NCBI RefSeq assembly: GCF_022539665.2
Contig: NC_081336.1
Coordinates: 868,001-932,000, forward strand
DNA: 64,000 nucleotides
Origin: Daphnia carinata
Taxonomy: Eukaryota; Arthropoda; Branchiopoda; Diplostraca; Daphniidae
Direction of reading: 5' to 3'
Shown: one piece after another, positions 51,445 to 61,684 of the stretch
Position numbering within the stretch: position 1 is the stretch's first letter
How the letters are laid out: each line of letters begins with the position of its first letter
Translations under genes and position numbers: made by a program
The notes under the pieces: model-generated
Seen by the model: only the letters and a program-made list of their open reading frames with translations
Told to the model about the DNA's origin: nothing
Databases searched by the model: none

Positions 51445-52007
51445 AGTTCCAGCAATTCCCAACTGTATGCTCAGTTAAGTATACAATTCTTTAACAATTT
51501 GGACATTTGAAAACTGTAGTCATCCTCTTTTTTATTTTAACATGCTTGTTTTTCTGAAATGTATAACCTAATCGCATTAGAAATGTGTCTTTTGGCCATA
51601 ATCTGAGGTACTCGTACGAGCAACGGTATGAAAATTCAGCATGCAGGCCACGGGCGTGTTTCATTATCTCTAATAAGTTTACGTGTTGCCCCGAACATAG
51701 ACAAATACTACTTGTTGTTTTGAAATGCAAACAGTGTCACACCTTAGGACCGTGGAATACTGCGTATCAAATATGATGGGTCACGTAAAAATTCACGACA
51801 CGAACGAGGGTAACAGACCTTGTGTTTGTTATGGTCTTTGTAATAAGGACACTAGAATTCTACTCTCTACTCCCCAATCAATAAGCGTCAACACCCTTGA
51901 ATGCGAAAGTGTTTAATGACGTAAGAAATAACACAAAATCTGACAATGTTAAACTGTCCGATTAATTGCATTCCATTTAATTGGTTCTTTAAATCGATTG
52001 GACGTCA
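51445..52007. other. Convergent 3' flanks
   Basis: 3' regions of the SLC4 (+) and lysA-like (-) genes. No coding exon is seen. Confidence 0.55.
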
Positions 52008-53796
52008 TCAATCAATCATTGTCTGGACAAGGGATTCAAACCGTTCTCGACGTCGAATAATCTTCCACTTGTTACCATCGACTATCACTTCCATGGCCCG
52101 TCCTCTCATATTGTAATTAGAGGCCATGGCTATCCCGTAAGCTCCTACGTCCATTATAGCCAACAGTTCGCCCTTAACAGGCTCTTGCGTCAGACGGCGA
52201 TCGACGGCCAAAAAATCTCCGGACTCGCACACCGGCCCAACGATATCATAAACGCCTTCCTGCAATAAAACAATGATAACATTCCTCTTCCAATCAATCA
52301 TCGTACTAATTAGACTATAGTTACAGAGGAATCAGTTTTGCGGACTGGTAAGACGTGATGATACGCCTGGTAAAAACTGGGACGTATCAGATCATTCATG
52401 GCAGCATCCACAACCACAAACTGTTTGCCACCATCAGGGCTCTTCTTGATGCCAAGGATTTTGGTCACCAAGATACCTAAGTTTTGTTCCATAGCCATTA
52501 TTCTATTACATCAACTGCATAGCTTAAGCGCACCTGTGTTTCCAACAATCGATCTTCCAGGTTCAATTATCACTTCCACGTCCGATGGTAATAAAGAAGC
52601 GATGGCTTGAATGAGATCACCTGTCGATGACAACGGTGACTGTCCTTCGTTAGTCCCGTGGTAGTAATCAATGCCCAAACCACCTCCGATATCCAGGTAT
52701 TTCAAATTTTCAAATCCTTGAGTTATCAACTAAATAATGAATTTTAATGAAGTGCAATCAAAACGACTGGGACAAAAATACTGTTTGGCGAATGTCCAAA
52801 AGTATTCCAGTCACGGTGGTGTAAATTGTTGCGTCACGGATGGTGCTTCCAACATGGCAATGGAGTCCGACTAATTGAATCAAATTCTCTGCTTTCAGGA
52901 GTTCCAAAACCTTTTAGACATGGTAAACGTTCAGAAGAACAGTTCATTCTAAGGTTTTCGTTTCAGCACCTGATCGAATTGATGCAAAGGAACTCCGAAT
53001 TTGCTATTCTTCAATGCGGTGCTAAGGTAACAATGGACAGGTGTACTTGATTGTTCCAATCCCGGATTAACCCGAATCAACACCCTGGCTGACTTCTGTA
53101 ACTCACGAACGACGCTGATGATATTTTCAGCATCAAAAAGCGAGTCTACGTTGAGCATGCAGCCGTTTTTCACAGCCAAATGGATCTCCCACCTGCAATC
53201 AGAAATATCCTTATTACGTTTAAAGGTAATTAATCAAAACATTAATGTTTCGAACATTTGTTTGCCGTTGCCGTTTAGGAGAATCATTTCTGGAACAAAT
53301 CCCGTATTCAATGCGGCTTGCAATTCGTAGCCGGATACTGTAACAGCTCCGCAATTTTGTTTCCGCACCAACTTCATCAGATGGAGGTTTGCATTTGCTT
53401 TAACAGCATAGAAAATGTGTATTCGATCGAGCATGTTAGCTGATTCAATCGCATTTTTATATCCCTTGAAAACAATAATAAATAAAATATAAATAATAGC
53501 GGAAGGCAATGCATGGAAATCTTACTTGGATATTGCGATGCAGTTGCGCTTGACTGTAAATGTACAAGGGCGTGGCCGGTTTGCAATCATCTTCGCCACT
53601 TGTTGCATTCTCGAGCTCCTTCTTGATATTTAAGCGCAATTTGAAAAATAATTTGAATCACCTGGATTAACAACTAAGAAGGCAAGTGTAAACTCACTTC
53701 AATTAGATGCACAGGTGTATTTTCACACAAAAAATCATCATTTAAATAAAAAAAAGCTGCGGGCAACTGAATTTGAGAAGCACCGGGCTCCGCCAT
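52008..53796 (-). CDS. lysA: Diaminopimelate decarboxylase (LysA-type)
   Basis: PLP enzyme of the fold-III decarboxylase family. LysA converts meso-diaminopimelate to lysine and CO2, the last step of the bacterial and plant lysine pathway. It has eight exons: 53796-53698, 53621-53526, 53464-53256, 53192-52970, 52910-52782, 52729-52534, 52476-52325, 52259-52008. They give 451 residues, the usual LysA length. Motifs in order are FYAVKANAN (PLP lysine), GLKNSKFG-like [54 protein letters not shown], the catalytic CESGDFLA and [12 protein letters not shown]. This set fits DapDC better than animal ornithine decarboxylase or antizyme inhibitor. All catalytic motifs are intact and introns are animal-style, so it is a nuclear gene, not contamination. 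Animals normally lack the pathway, so acquisition from bacteria is inferred. The upstream neighbour on the same strand ends 182 bp before its ATG. The alternative is a divergent decarboxylase with another amino-acid substrate. Confidence 0.88.
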
Positions 53797-53978
53797 GTTT
53801 TTACTGGATTTCAAATGGTTATCAACGGGTATTTGTAAAGTAATTCATATCAGTAGAGATAAAAAAACAAACAATAGAGCAAACTTTGGAGTGGGTTTTG
53901 ACTCCTCTAAAAATATGGCCTAAAAGTTGTATGACCAGCAAACGGGCAACGATATTGAATCAACTGGACGGGGTACTG

Positions 53979-55123
53979 CTACGTTGTCATTGCTGCTGAA
54001 TTCGACATGTCTTTCATGAAATCAAATTGCACTTGTTCCAGCTGGACAGCAGGCGTTTCGTTTAGGGTAAGTTCCTTGACGTAATTATCGAAATTGCTCA
54101 TGTGACGAATCAGCTCTTTCTTGCAAATAGTTTCAGCTCCTTCAGAAAAAAAAGGAAACCAATAAAAAAAAAGATAACATAAAAACAAACCAACCAGGAA
54201 AGGCGATCAATTACTTTTAAAAACTGGGCCACAGTCTGACAGGGTGAGCTTCTCTTTCTTCCAGTTGTCATAGATAAAAAATAAGATTGCTGTATAGCAT
54301 TTTGTGGTGACCCCCAAGACAGCCTCTTTTTCCTTTATCATTCTAGAGGCAATAGACTCTCTAATTAATAAATAGGATTGCTTTAAGCATTGTTCTTATA
54401 ACATACCTGTCTAAAACTCCATCCCTTAAAGCTTTCAGTACAATATTTGACACATTCAAACTCAAAACCATGAACGGGAAACCTTGACTAGGACTATGTG
54501 AAAGGCTCACTACATTGGACATGAAAGGCAATGTGTCAACAGACAAACATACAGCCAATGGTTGCAGAAGGCCTAAGATTCCAACTCCCCTGAAATCTGT
54601 TGCAGGGTCTAGTCCCTGTAAAAACACATGTGAAAAGTAAATTACACAGCCTGAATAACAGTGAACTACAGAAATCCAATACCTGAAACCCAATTATTTC
54701 CCAGTGACTTCCAATGGCTGCAGGACTGTTTAAGCCAGTAAGTTTGTTGAACAATGTAGAGATCATTTGCATGTGGATCAGATCTTCATGGTTGAATGGG
54801 CCTTCAAAAAAACCAGTAAACACAAAAATCTGCTGTTTGGTAGTTAAATTTTAAAATCTTACACTTTGACAGCTTAATCAGCACAGATTTCTCATCAGAC
54901 AGTTCTTTTGGCAGCAAATTTGATTTGGGTTGCAGGAGATTGCAGAAGACTGATAACCAACCATATTTTTCTGGAGGTTGAAGATCCTTAATTTGGGGAA
55001 AAGATGTCACTTGAAACTGAAAAACAGTTCAAACAGCTTGGGCACAATACGTACCACTTCGTGGTCTACATTTTCACTTTTCAGGTGGTTCCAAACAGTG
55101 TCTAGATTCGTGATGTGGGTCAT
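53979..55123 (-). CDS. ELMO domain-containing protein
   Basis: Intracellular ELMOD-family protein; members act as GTPase-activating proteins for ARF/ARL GTPases. It has six exons: 55123-55055, 55016-54863, 54801-54683, 54615-54407, 54360-54215, 54139-53979. They give 285 residues, typical for the family. The ELMO core spans about residues 85-220 and includes the signature HWEIIGFQGLDPATDFRGVG, holding the GAP arginine in DFRG. It is followed by ILGLLQPL, PFMVLSLNVSNIVLKAL, then a C-terminal helix region ending AAMTT. There is no signal peptide or membrane segment. Which ELMOD paralogue this is cannot be settled by eye; an ELMOD3-like copy seems plausible. The downstream gene starts only 182 bp away with no clear AATAAA between them. 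Confidence 0.88.
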
Positions 55124-56043
55124 TACGATGCAGGGTGCGTACTGAAGCGCAGACGTAATAATCCACCTGTTATACACTAATGCATACTCTGCGTTGACAA
55201 ATGACTAACCTGCAACAAACATATGGCAGGTTTTTTTTTAGTATATTCTTTGGTAAACTGTTCTCGATCCCCTCATCACTCCGATGACTAACACAATGAA
55301 TGTTTGTTATGATCAAAGAGTACCATCTAGCGGTAAAAGGATTATAACGAACGGTATCACTTCCGTTTATGCGTTTCTATATTGTTTTAACTGAATAAAA
55401 TTTAATTAAAAACGTCCGCAACATATTTTTGAATTAAAAAAAACACCTGAGAAAAATAGGAAATGAATTCCTATAAAAGGAAAGTTTCAAAAGTTATATA
55501 AGCATGGGAATAGAAAAATCAAACAATGATTGTCAGTGAAACGACAATCATTGCCCCAAACCGTCTTGAAATTTTGGTTCTCTCTCATAATAATGCCTTA
55601 TTAAGCTTAGTTCAAATAAACGGAGGTGACATTCGTGTCTATCTGGACTCCTACGCGCATAAATTAAAGTCAATGACAAAATCATTGGTAGCAAACAACT
55701 TCGACCGGTTTTTTGGGGGGAATCACATTAAAGTCTTTCTTTGACGAAGGTCAATGCTTGATTTCACAAGTACGATTATTCTGTTTTTAAAAAGTTCAGT
55801 TCTCGTTTATCCAACAGTGAATTAAAGTTTAGTACAAAAGATATTCGCATCACACATGACAAACACCGGAGTACATACATTGGGAATTAGCTCCGATTGC
55901 ATTCGAAATTTGCCCTTGCTTTCCTTTTGTTGCTATGTAGCCTACCGTACCTGCGGCGACAGGAAAAGTGGATTAGCATAACGAAAACGGAAATGTTGTC
56001 GAATAGCAAAGCAGTTCAGGTTGGCAAACCGCTAGCGGGCTCG
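55124..56043. other. Intergenic with divergent promoters
   Basis: Upstream region of ELMOD (-) and of the sulfotransferase (+). A copy of the AAGGTCAATGCTTGATTTCA element lies at 55746-55770. An open frame at 55526-55744 has no motif. Confidence 0.5.
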
Positions 56044-56050
56044 TATAAAG
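56044..56050 (+). promoter_or_regulatory. TATA box of the sulfotransferase
   Basis: TATAAAG. It is followed by a likely non-coding first exon ending at a consensus donor (GACAG/GTACGT, 56275/56276) and an acceptor at 56395, so the ATG at 56407 lies in the second exon. Confidence 0.55.
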
Positions 56051-56406
56051 GCGGTGCAACATAATCGAACGAAAAATGTTGTCACACAAGGTAACCAGTT
56101 CAGGTTCTCATATGGCTGGCGGCTTGTTTTACTCACATGCGTTGGGGGACGTTCGATGAGTTGCAAACAGAGTTTGAAACTTGCTGGTTAACTCAGTGAT
56201 TTGTAGCAAACAAAAACATTTTGAATCATCTGTGCATCCACATCATCCATCAGTATTGCATAAATCACTTGACAGGTACGTTTACAATTTATAATAGCCC
56301 CACACCCTCTCCGAAGGAAAAGATTGAAGTTGAAATAGCATCAAAAGAATACGTTTTCCCTTCTTGCTGTCGAGATTGACAAAATCCTATCAAAGCTATT
56401 CGCGCG

Positions 56407-57950
56407 ATGGAGATCAGGTACTTGAAATCGCAATCTATTTATAGCAGCATAGTGATATATGCATAAAATGTGTTAGGTGCCTAAAAGTAAATGACCTGGC
56501 TATTCGACGGCAACGATTTTGTTTCAAACGGTTCGTCGTGGCGGTGATCATTAGCTGTTGTCTAACTTTTTTATCAAAACGTGCCTTGTTCCAGCAACTA
56601 GAAACGCTGGATTCCACAGAATTTCGGTAAAATCAATACAGTTGCACCAATCAAATGGAATCTCGATTACCGCACCGTATTCATTTAAATTCAACTCTAA
56701 ATTACTGAATTACAGGAAATTTATTTTTATGAAAACTCACAAGTGCGGCACTAGTACCATCGAAAACATCATATTCCGGTATTTTTTTTTAAATCATCCA
56801 CCACTTAATGTTCCTTACTTCATTTCCCGGAGGCATATATTTATTTGTATTTCAACCATTCACACAGGTTTGCATTGAAAAACGAACTGAACATTGTGTT
56901 GCCCGAAGAGGGCAGCTACCTGTCGAGGACTGAGCTTTTCGACCATAATTCATTGAACGACACGAAGTGGAAAGACCTCAATTTCGATATATTCGCTTTG
57001 CACAATCGCTGGAACAAGAAAGAAGTTCTGGAGCTGTTGCGCGAAGATGTACCGGCCTTCACCGTCATTCGAGAACCCGTGGAAGTCTTTGAATCCTTGT
57101 TCCACTACCTCGATCCTCAATTGAAAAACTTCTACGGCGTCCAGGATATTCACGATATGATCCGCGCTATCAGAAACGCCACCCTATCAGATGTAGTGGA
57201 GAAACGTTGGTTGGGTAGCATTGGACGCAACCAAATAGCCTGGGATTTGGGGATATCGCCCGACATCTTCGACAACGAAAACGCTATAACGGAAGAAATT
57301 CAGCGTTTGGATCACGAGTTCCATCTTGTGATGATTGCAAATAGGATGGACGAGTCCCTCATCCTCATGAAGCAATTGCTCAATTGGCCTCTACAAAATG
57401 TCGTCCATCTAGATTTGAACAGGAGGAAGCCAGAGAAGTCTTCCAAGTTGAGCGTCGCTGAAAGAAAGGTGCTAGAGAAATGGCTGGCCGCCGACGTGCA
57501 GATCTTTCAATATTTCTCTCGTCGATTCGACGAAAAGGTAGCCGAATTCAATTGGAAATATTCGACATTACCAACAGGCCTGTCTGACGTCGATTCTGCC
57601 ATTAAGAGGCAAACTCAATTATTGGAGGAAGCCAACAAACAATTGTATGATCGCTGCGTACTCAGCGAAGTGGGCAACGAAGAGCTCGTAAGCAAGTACA
57701 AGACTTACAATGACAATATCATGGGCTACTCCATCAACGAGTAAGTGTTTTTTTTTATGTTTTGCTGTAACAATTCAATTGATCAAATACTCTGGAGCCC
57801 TTCTAATCTCGATATTACTGCAGGGAACAAGAAGACTGTGCTTTGTACGTTATGAGCGAACGCAGTTTTTTGAGCACATTCAGAGATCTACTCTTATCAA
57901 AATTAACGACACCCTCCAGCTTATTAACGTGGTTTGGATCATTAAAATAG
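56407..57950 (+). CDS. Galactose-3-O-sulfotransferase family protein
   Basis: Type II Golgi sulfotransferase that moves sulfate from PAPS to galactose residues of glycolipids or glycans. Coding exons are 56407-56417, 56477-56626, 56716-56778, 56868-57740 and 57824-57950, giving 407 residues with all phases matching. A short basic cytoplasmic tail (IRRQRFCFKRF) precedes the membrane anchor VVAVIISCCLTFLS. FMKTHKCGTSTIENI is the 5'-phosphosulfate (PAPS) loop. VIREPVEVFESLFHYL matches the 3'-phosphate-binding segment, and HLVMIANRMDESLILMKQLL is the conserved family core. The fourth exon begins RFALKNELNIVLPEEG. The C-terminus has LYVMSERSFLSTFRD. The acceptor substrate cannot be predicted. A preceding non-coding exon is likely. 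Confidence 0.9.
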
Positions 57951-58591
57951 TCACGCAAATGATTCTACGGTGTCCAATAACATAAGATTATAAAATACAT
58001 TGCTTTTATCTGACGTTAAGGCCCTGGTTAACACATCAGCCCGTCCGTTGCGTAGTTTCGCGCAAAAAAACAAAATTTTTGCTAATGAGCCAGTTTCAAC
58101 TACAAAGCGCTAAATAATTGAGGCCCTGCAGGTCAATTCCGACCATGGAACCATCACGTGGCTTTGCGTTCTCTGCGAGTGGTGGTGACTCAAAGACAAA
58201 TGAAAACGTCCTTGTTATGTGTCTTGGAAATTCCCCATTTATAATCACATCATAAATGAATTCCAGCACAAAAATGAAAGATTATACTCACATTTGTTTG
58301 TATTCCGCATTCGTGCATCCATCAACGATGGCGATCACTATCGAATAGAAGTGGACGACCGCCGTTCGTGAATAAAAACACGACCGAAAGGTCTTTGCCA
58401 AGGTCGATGTTTCATTTCAAGGACGGCAAAAAGAACAGGGTACAAGTATGGAAGGGTTATCATTCAAAAGTATTTGTGTACCCCTTCATTAAGACAATGA
58501 TCTATGATGCATTACCTTCGGGTGGTAACATTTTATTACACCGGCGTGGTTGTCTCTTTAGATTCATTTTCTCTTCTACTTGGTTAGAGCA
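57951..58591. other. Intergenic, upstream region of a CUB gene
   Basis: No exon. It contains the conserved element at 58399-58424. Confidence 0.5.
58399..58424 (+). promoter_or_regulatory. Shared upstream element, copy 1
   Basis: CAAGGTCGATGTTTCATTTC followed by AAGGAC, 168 bp before the TATA box of the 58.7-kb gene. A near copy lies 173 bp before the TATA box of the 61.7-kb gene. AAGGTC(A/G) resembles a nuclear-receptor half-site. Confidence 0.5.
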
Positions 58592-58598
58592 TATAAAA
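58592..58598 (+). promoter_or_regulatory. TATA box
   Basis: TATAAAA 83 bp before the ATG at 58681. TCAGT at 58621 is a good initiator. Confidence 0.75.
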
Positions 58599-58680
58599 CG
58601 GAGCTAGTTTGTGCATAGTTTCAGTCCGTCAAGCTCCACGAGCTCTTGACATTTTTAACCGCAGCTGACATCAAAACAAA

Positions 58681-60640
58681 ATGCTGAAAGCGTTCGTTTT
58701 CCTTTCGCTTGTTCACCTGTTTTCCCCAGCCAGTTGCGCCGAGTGGGACGACGTTAACAACGACGAAGAACTCGGAGACTCGAGCAGGAAGGCAGTCGAG
58801 TCCTCGCCCAACACTTACAAATTCCTCGTTTATCCTTGGCAACAATGGAATCCTCATTTTTACCAGCCTATCGCTCGAAACCAACGTATTACAAAACACT
58901 AATGCATTCCCAATGCCTTTCCAATAATCCATCATATTTAAAACAGACGCACCGGATGGTGAGGTAGGCCATCCGCTCATCAATGGCGATATTGGTGGCC
59001 ATTCCGGTTTATTTCGCCAATTCGGCTCGCTTGAAAGTCCCTTCTTTCCTTCAAGCCCATTTAGTCTTCCTTCGAATCCATCCAGTGTTCCTTTAGGTCC
59101 GTCGCTCTTGCCCGTCAGCCAGCCTGATCCAGCTACCCAACCGTTCGATGCTGTTATTATCGGAAGCGGAATACGGCAAGAACTTGTCAGCGAAAGCTGC
59201 AGATCACTATCCAGGGAGATGGGTAACTGTTTTGACAGTACAACGTGCACAGCAATCGGTGGCCGGGCCAGCGGTTCATGCACCAACGGCCTCGTTTGCT
59301 GCATTAGTAAGTTTTAGCTCATCCACTTGTTTCATTGTTTGATACAAGAATAACACGACATTGTGACATTCAAAGATACGGTGAACACGTGCGATGACGG
59401 ATTGGCCCGGCTAGGTGACACAGTCACGTTAAACAACACTTACTGGCAATCACCGTTAAGAAATTTCGCTACGTCTTCCAGCTGCACGTTAACAGTCAAG
59501 TTGGATTCGACGCTGCCTGAACAAAATAATGTGGCCATTTGTCAAGTTCGGTTAGTATTCGCACGTACTAACAAGGTGAATCAATTATCTAAATTTTTTT
59601 GCGTAGGTTGGATTTTGTTGTGTTTGAAATTTCTCAACCAGACGCTGAAACTGTGTGTGCTAACGATTATTTCGACGTAGCCGGAGCTACTAATGTAGTC
59701 CCGACTATATGCGGATTCAACAACGGCCAACATAGTACCCCAATTCAACTAATACGCTTTTCATTTTGAATTTACACAAACGTACTTTTTCTTATAGTGT
59801 ATCTTCACGTGCCACCATCACCGACAGATGTTCAACTGACGTTCAACTTCGGAACGGTAGACACTGACGTTCGCCGTTGGAACATTCTAATTGCCATGAT
59901 CCCATGCAACTCTAAACTCCTAGGTAAAAAGTGTGATCCATTAATCAATCCAACTTACTGAGAATTCATGGTGCTGTATTAAAACATCCAGCGCCATCGG
60001 ATTGTCTCCAGTATTTCACCGCTCGTACGGGAACCGTCAAAACGTTCAATTGGCGTGACGTAACAGGCACAGCCACGCGTCAATTAGCCAATCAAGGATA
60101 CAGCATCTGTTTCCGATCAGCATTGACCCAGGTTTGTTTCAGCGTGAACACCGATCTTGCCACATGTCTAACCAATGTTCAACGTTTAGCGACAGTTATG
60201 TTTGACACCGTGCACGGTAGTCACGACACAAAAGGCATTTAGTATCAGCGTGGCAAGAACCGTTGATGCGGCGGCTACGGCTAGGCCGGACGTGAGCCAA
60301 TTAGGGTCCCTTAACTGCAATAATGACTTCCTCATCATCCCAGGTGGTTTCAATATCGGCAATCCCGCACCTGTGGCCAACATGGCTTTCGATCGCTACT
60401 GCGGAGAGAGACTCAATGCCCTTCCTGGAAGCACTGTATCAACCACCGTTTGTAGTAAGTTCGATAGCATTCTTTAAAAATGTATTTTGTTAATCGTTTT
60501 ATTTTGCTTTTCATTGTAAAGGTATGGTAAAGCCGTTTAGAATCGTGTATCACGCTAATCGCGATGAAACGTTGACTATACCAACGGCGGACACAGCAAC
60601 GGCCGGAAACATCGGATTCTGTCTCAGTTTCCGTATTTAA
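58681..60640 (+). CDS. Secreted clip-like/CUB-CUB protein
   Basis: Eight exons: 58681-58885, 58947-59306, 59376-59550, 59607-59734, 59798-59923, 59992-60131, 60190-60454, 60522-60640. They give 505 residues. The signal peptide is MLKAFVFLSLVHLFSPASCA. An acidic spacer and FLVYPWQQWNPHFYQP follow. Exon 2 is longer than in relatives, with a Pro/Ser/Leu-rich stretch (SPFFPSSPFSLPSNPSS) before the knot ESCRSLSREMGNC to NGLVCC. CUB1 has TLNNTYWQSPLR, LDFVVFEISQPDAETVC, TICGFNNGQH and RWNILIAMIPC. CUB2 has SDCLQYFTARTGTVK, NQGYSICF, RQLCLTPC, DFLIIPGGFNIG and DRYCGERL, and the end is GNIGFCLSFRI. It belongs to the subgroup of the 23.2- and 27.8-kb genes but lies on the opposite strand. Function unknown, predicted extracellular. 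Confidence 0.9.
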
Positions 60641-61607
60641 TAATGAATTTTTCTTACAGCTCGATGTATAATTTTTACTATTAAAATGTACTATACGCAT
60701 GCGGTGATAGTTGAAAAAACTAAAGTGGGCCTTATGTTTATGGAGATGTCGGTTACGAACTGCACGCTTTTGAACCTGTACTACATCTTATACGAGAAAA
60801 TAAACATTCAGGATGTATAACGGCAGATGGTGACGTTCCACAATGTCAGCTGTGCGTTAAATGCAAATAGATTTAAGCTGAACTAGTATTCATTTTGGGG
60901 TACTATGTTTTTCTTTTGCATGCGGCTTTTTACGCCCCCATCTATTCTTGAAAATGATCGCCTATCCTCCAGATTTACTTTCGCCCTCGCTCATTACCTG
61001 AGGCTGTGGAACATTGGAGACGTGGAACGAAAGATTCGAAAGGAAAAACAGGTTTGTATCATTTTCTTCTAGAACATTTAAAAGCTCGAGGTCTTACGGG
61101 TGACACCTGTGCGTCTCTAACACTCTGCGATTAAAAGTGGAGGTAAATAACTGAATGGACATTTAACTATAGAGCAAATGTGCTACCAGTTATCTACCAC
61201 ATTTTAAATACTAAGGAAACATGAAGATACATTTTAAATAGTTTTTGATGACCAGACAAGTGCCCATGGGATTTTCTACCACGTTTGCCATTCGTGTCAC
61301 CCGTCTGTTCGTTATTGATATACCAATCACGAATTACTACTCTGTACAGGTATGAAAGGACGTTTCACGTACGAGTTAGGGTCAGTGTTCTATTATCACG
61401 TATTCATTAAGGTCAATGTTTGATTTCAAGGGCACGTAGAAAACAAGAGAAACTTACAGTTCCCGAAGGGTTGCTCACTCCCAATTGCCCGATACGTGTA
61501 GTTTTGAAAAAATTATGATCTATACACGCACTTGGTTTGTGGCTTGCAGCTTGATTTCGCGTGTGTAATCTTCTACCTTACGTGTTTTCTAAATTGAACT
61601 TCGGGAC
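60641..61607. other. Intergenic, upstream region of the last CUB gene
   Basis: No exon. It contains the second copy of the upstream element. Confidence 0.5.
61408..61435 (+). promoter_or_regulatory. Shared upstream element, copy 2
   Basis: TAAGGTCAATGTTTGATTTC followed by AAGGGCAC, matching copy 1 in sequence, orientation and distance to the TATA box. Confidence 0.5.
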
Positions 61608-61615
61608 TATATAAG
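61608..61615 (+). promoter_or_regulatory. TATA box
   Basis: TATATAAG 77 bp before the ATG at 61685. Confidence 0.75.
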
Positions 61616-61684
61616 ATGAAGTGAAAACCAAAATTCGGTTAGTTTTCCACAGACGTTGTTCTCACGCCCTTCCAATAACACCAA

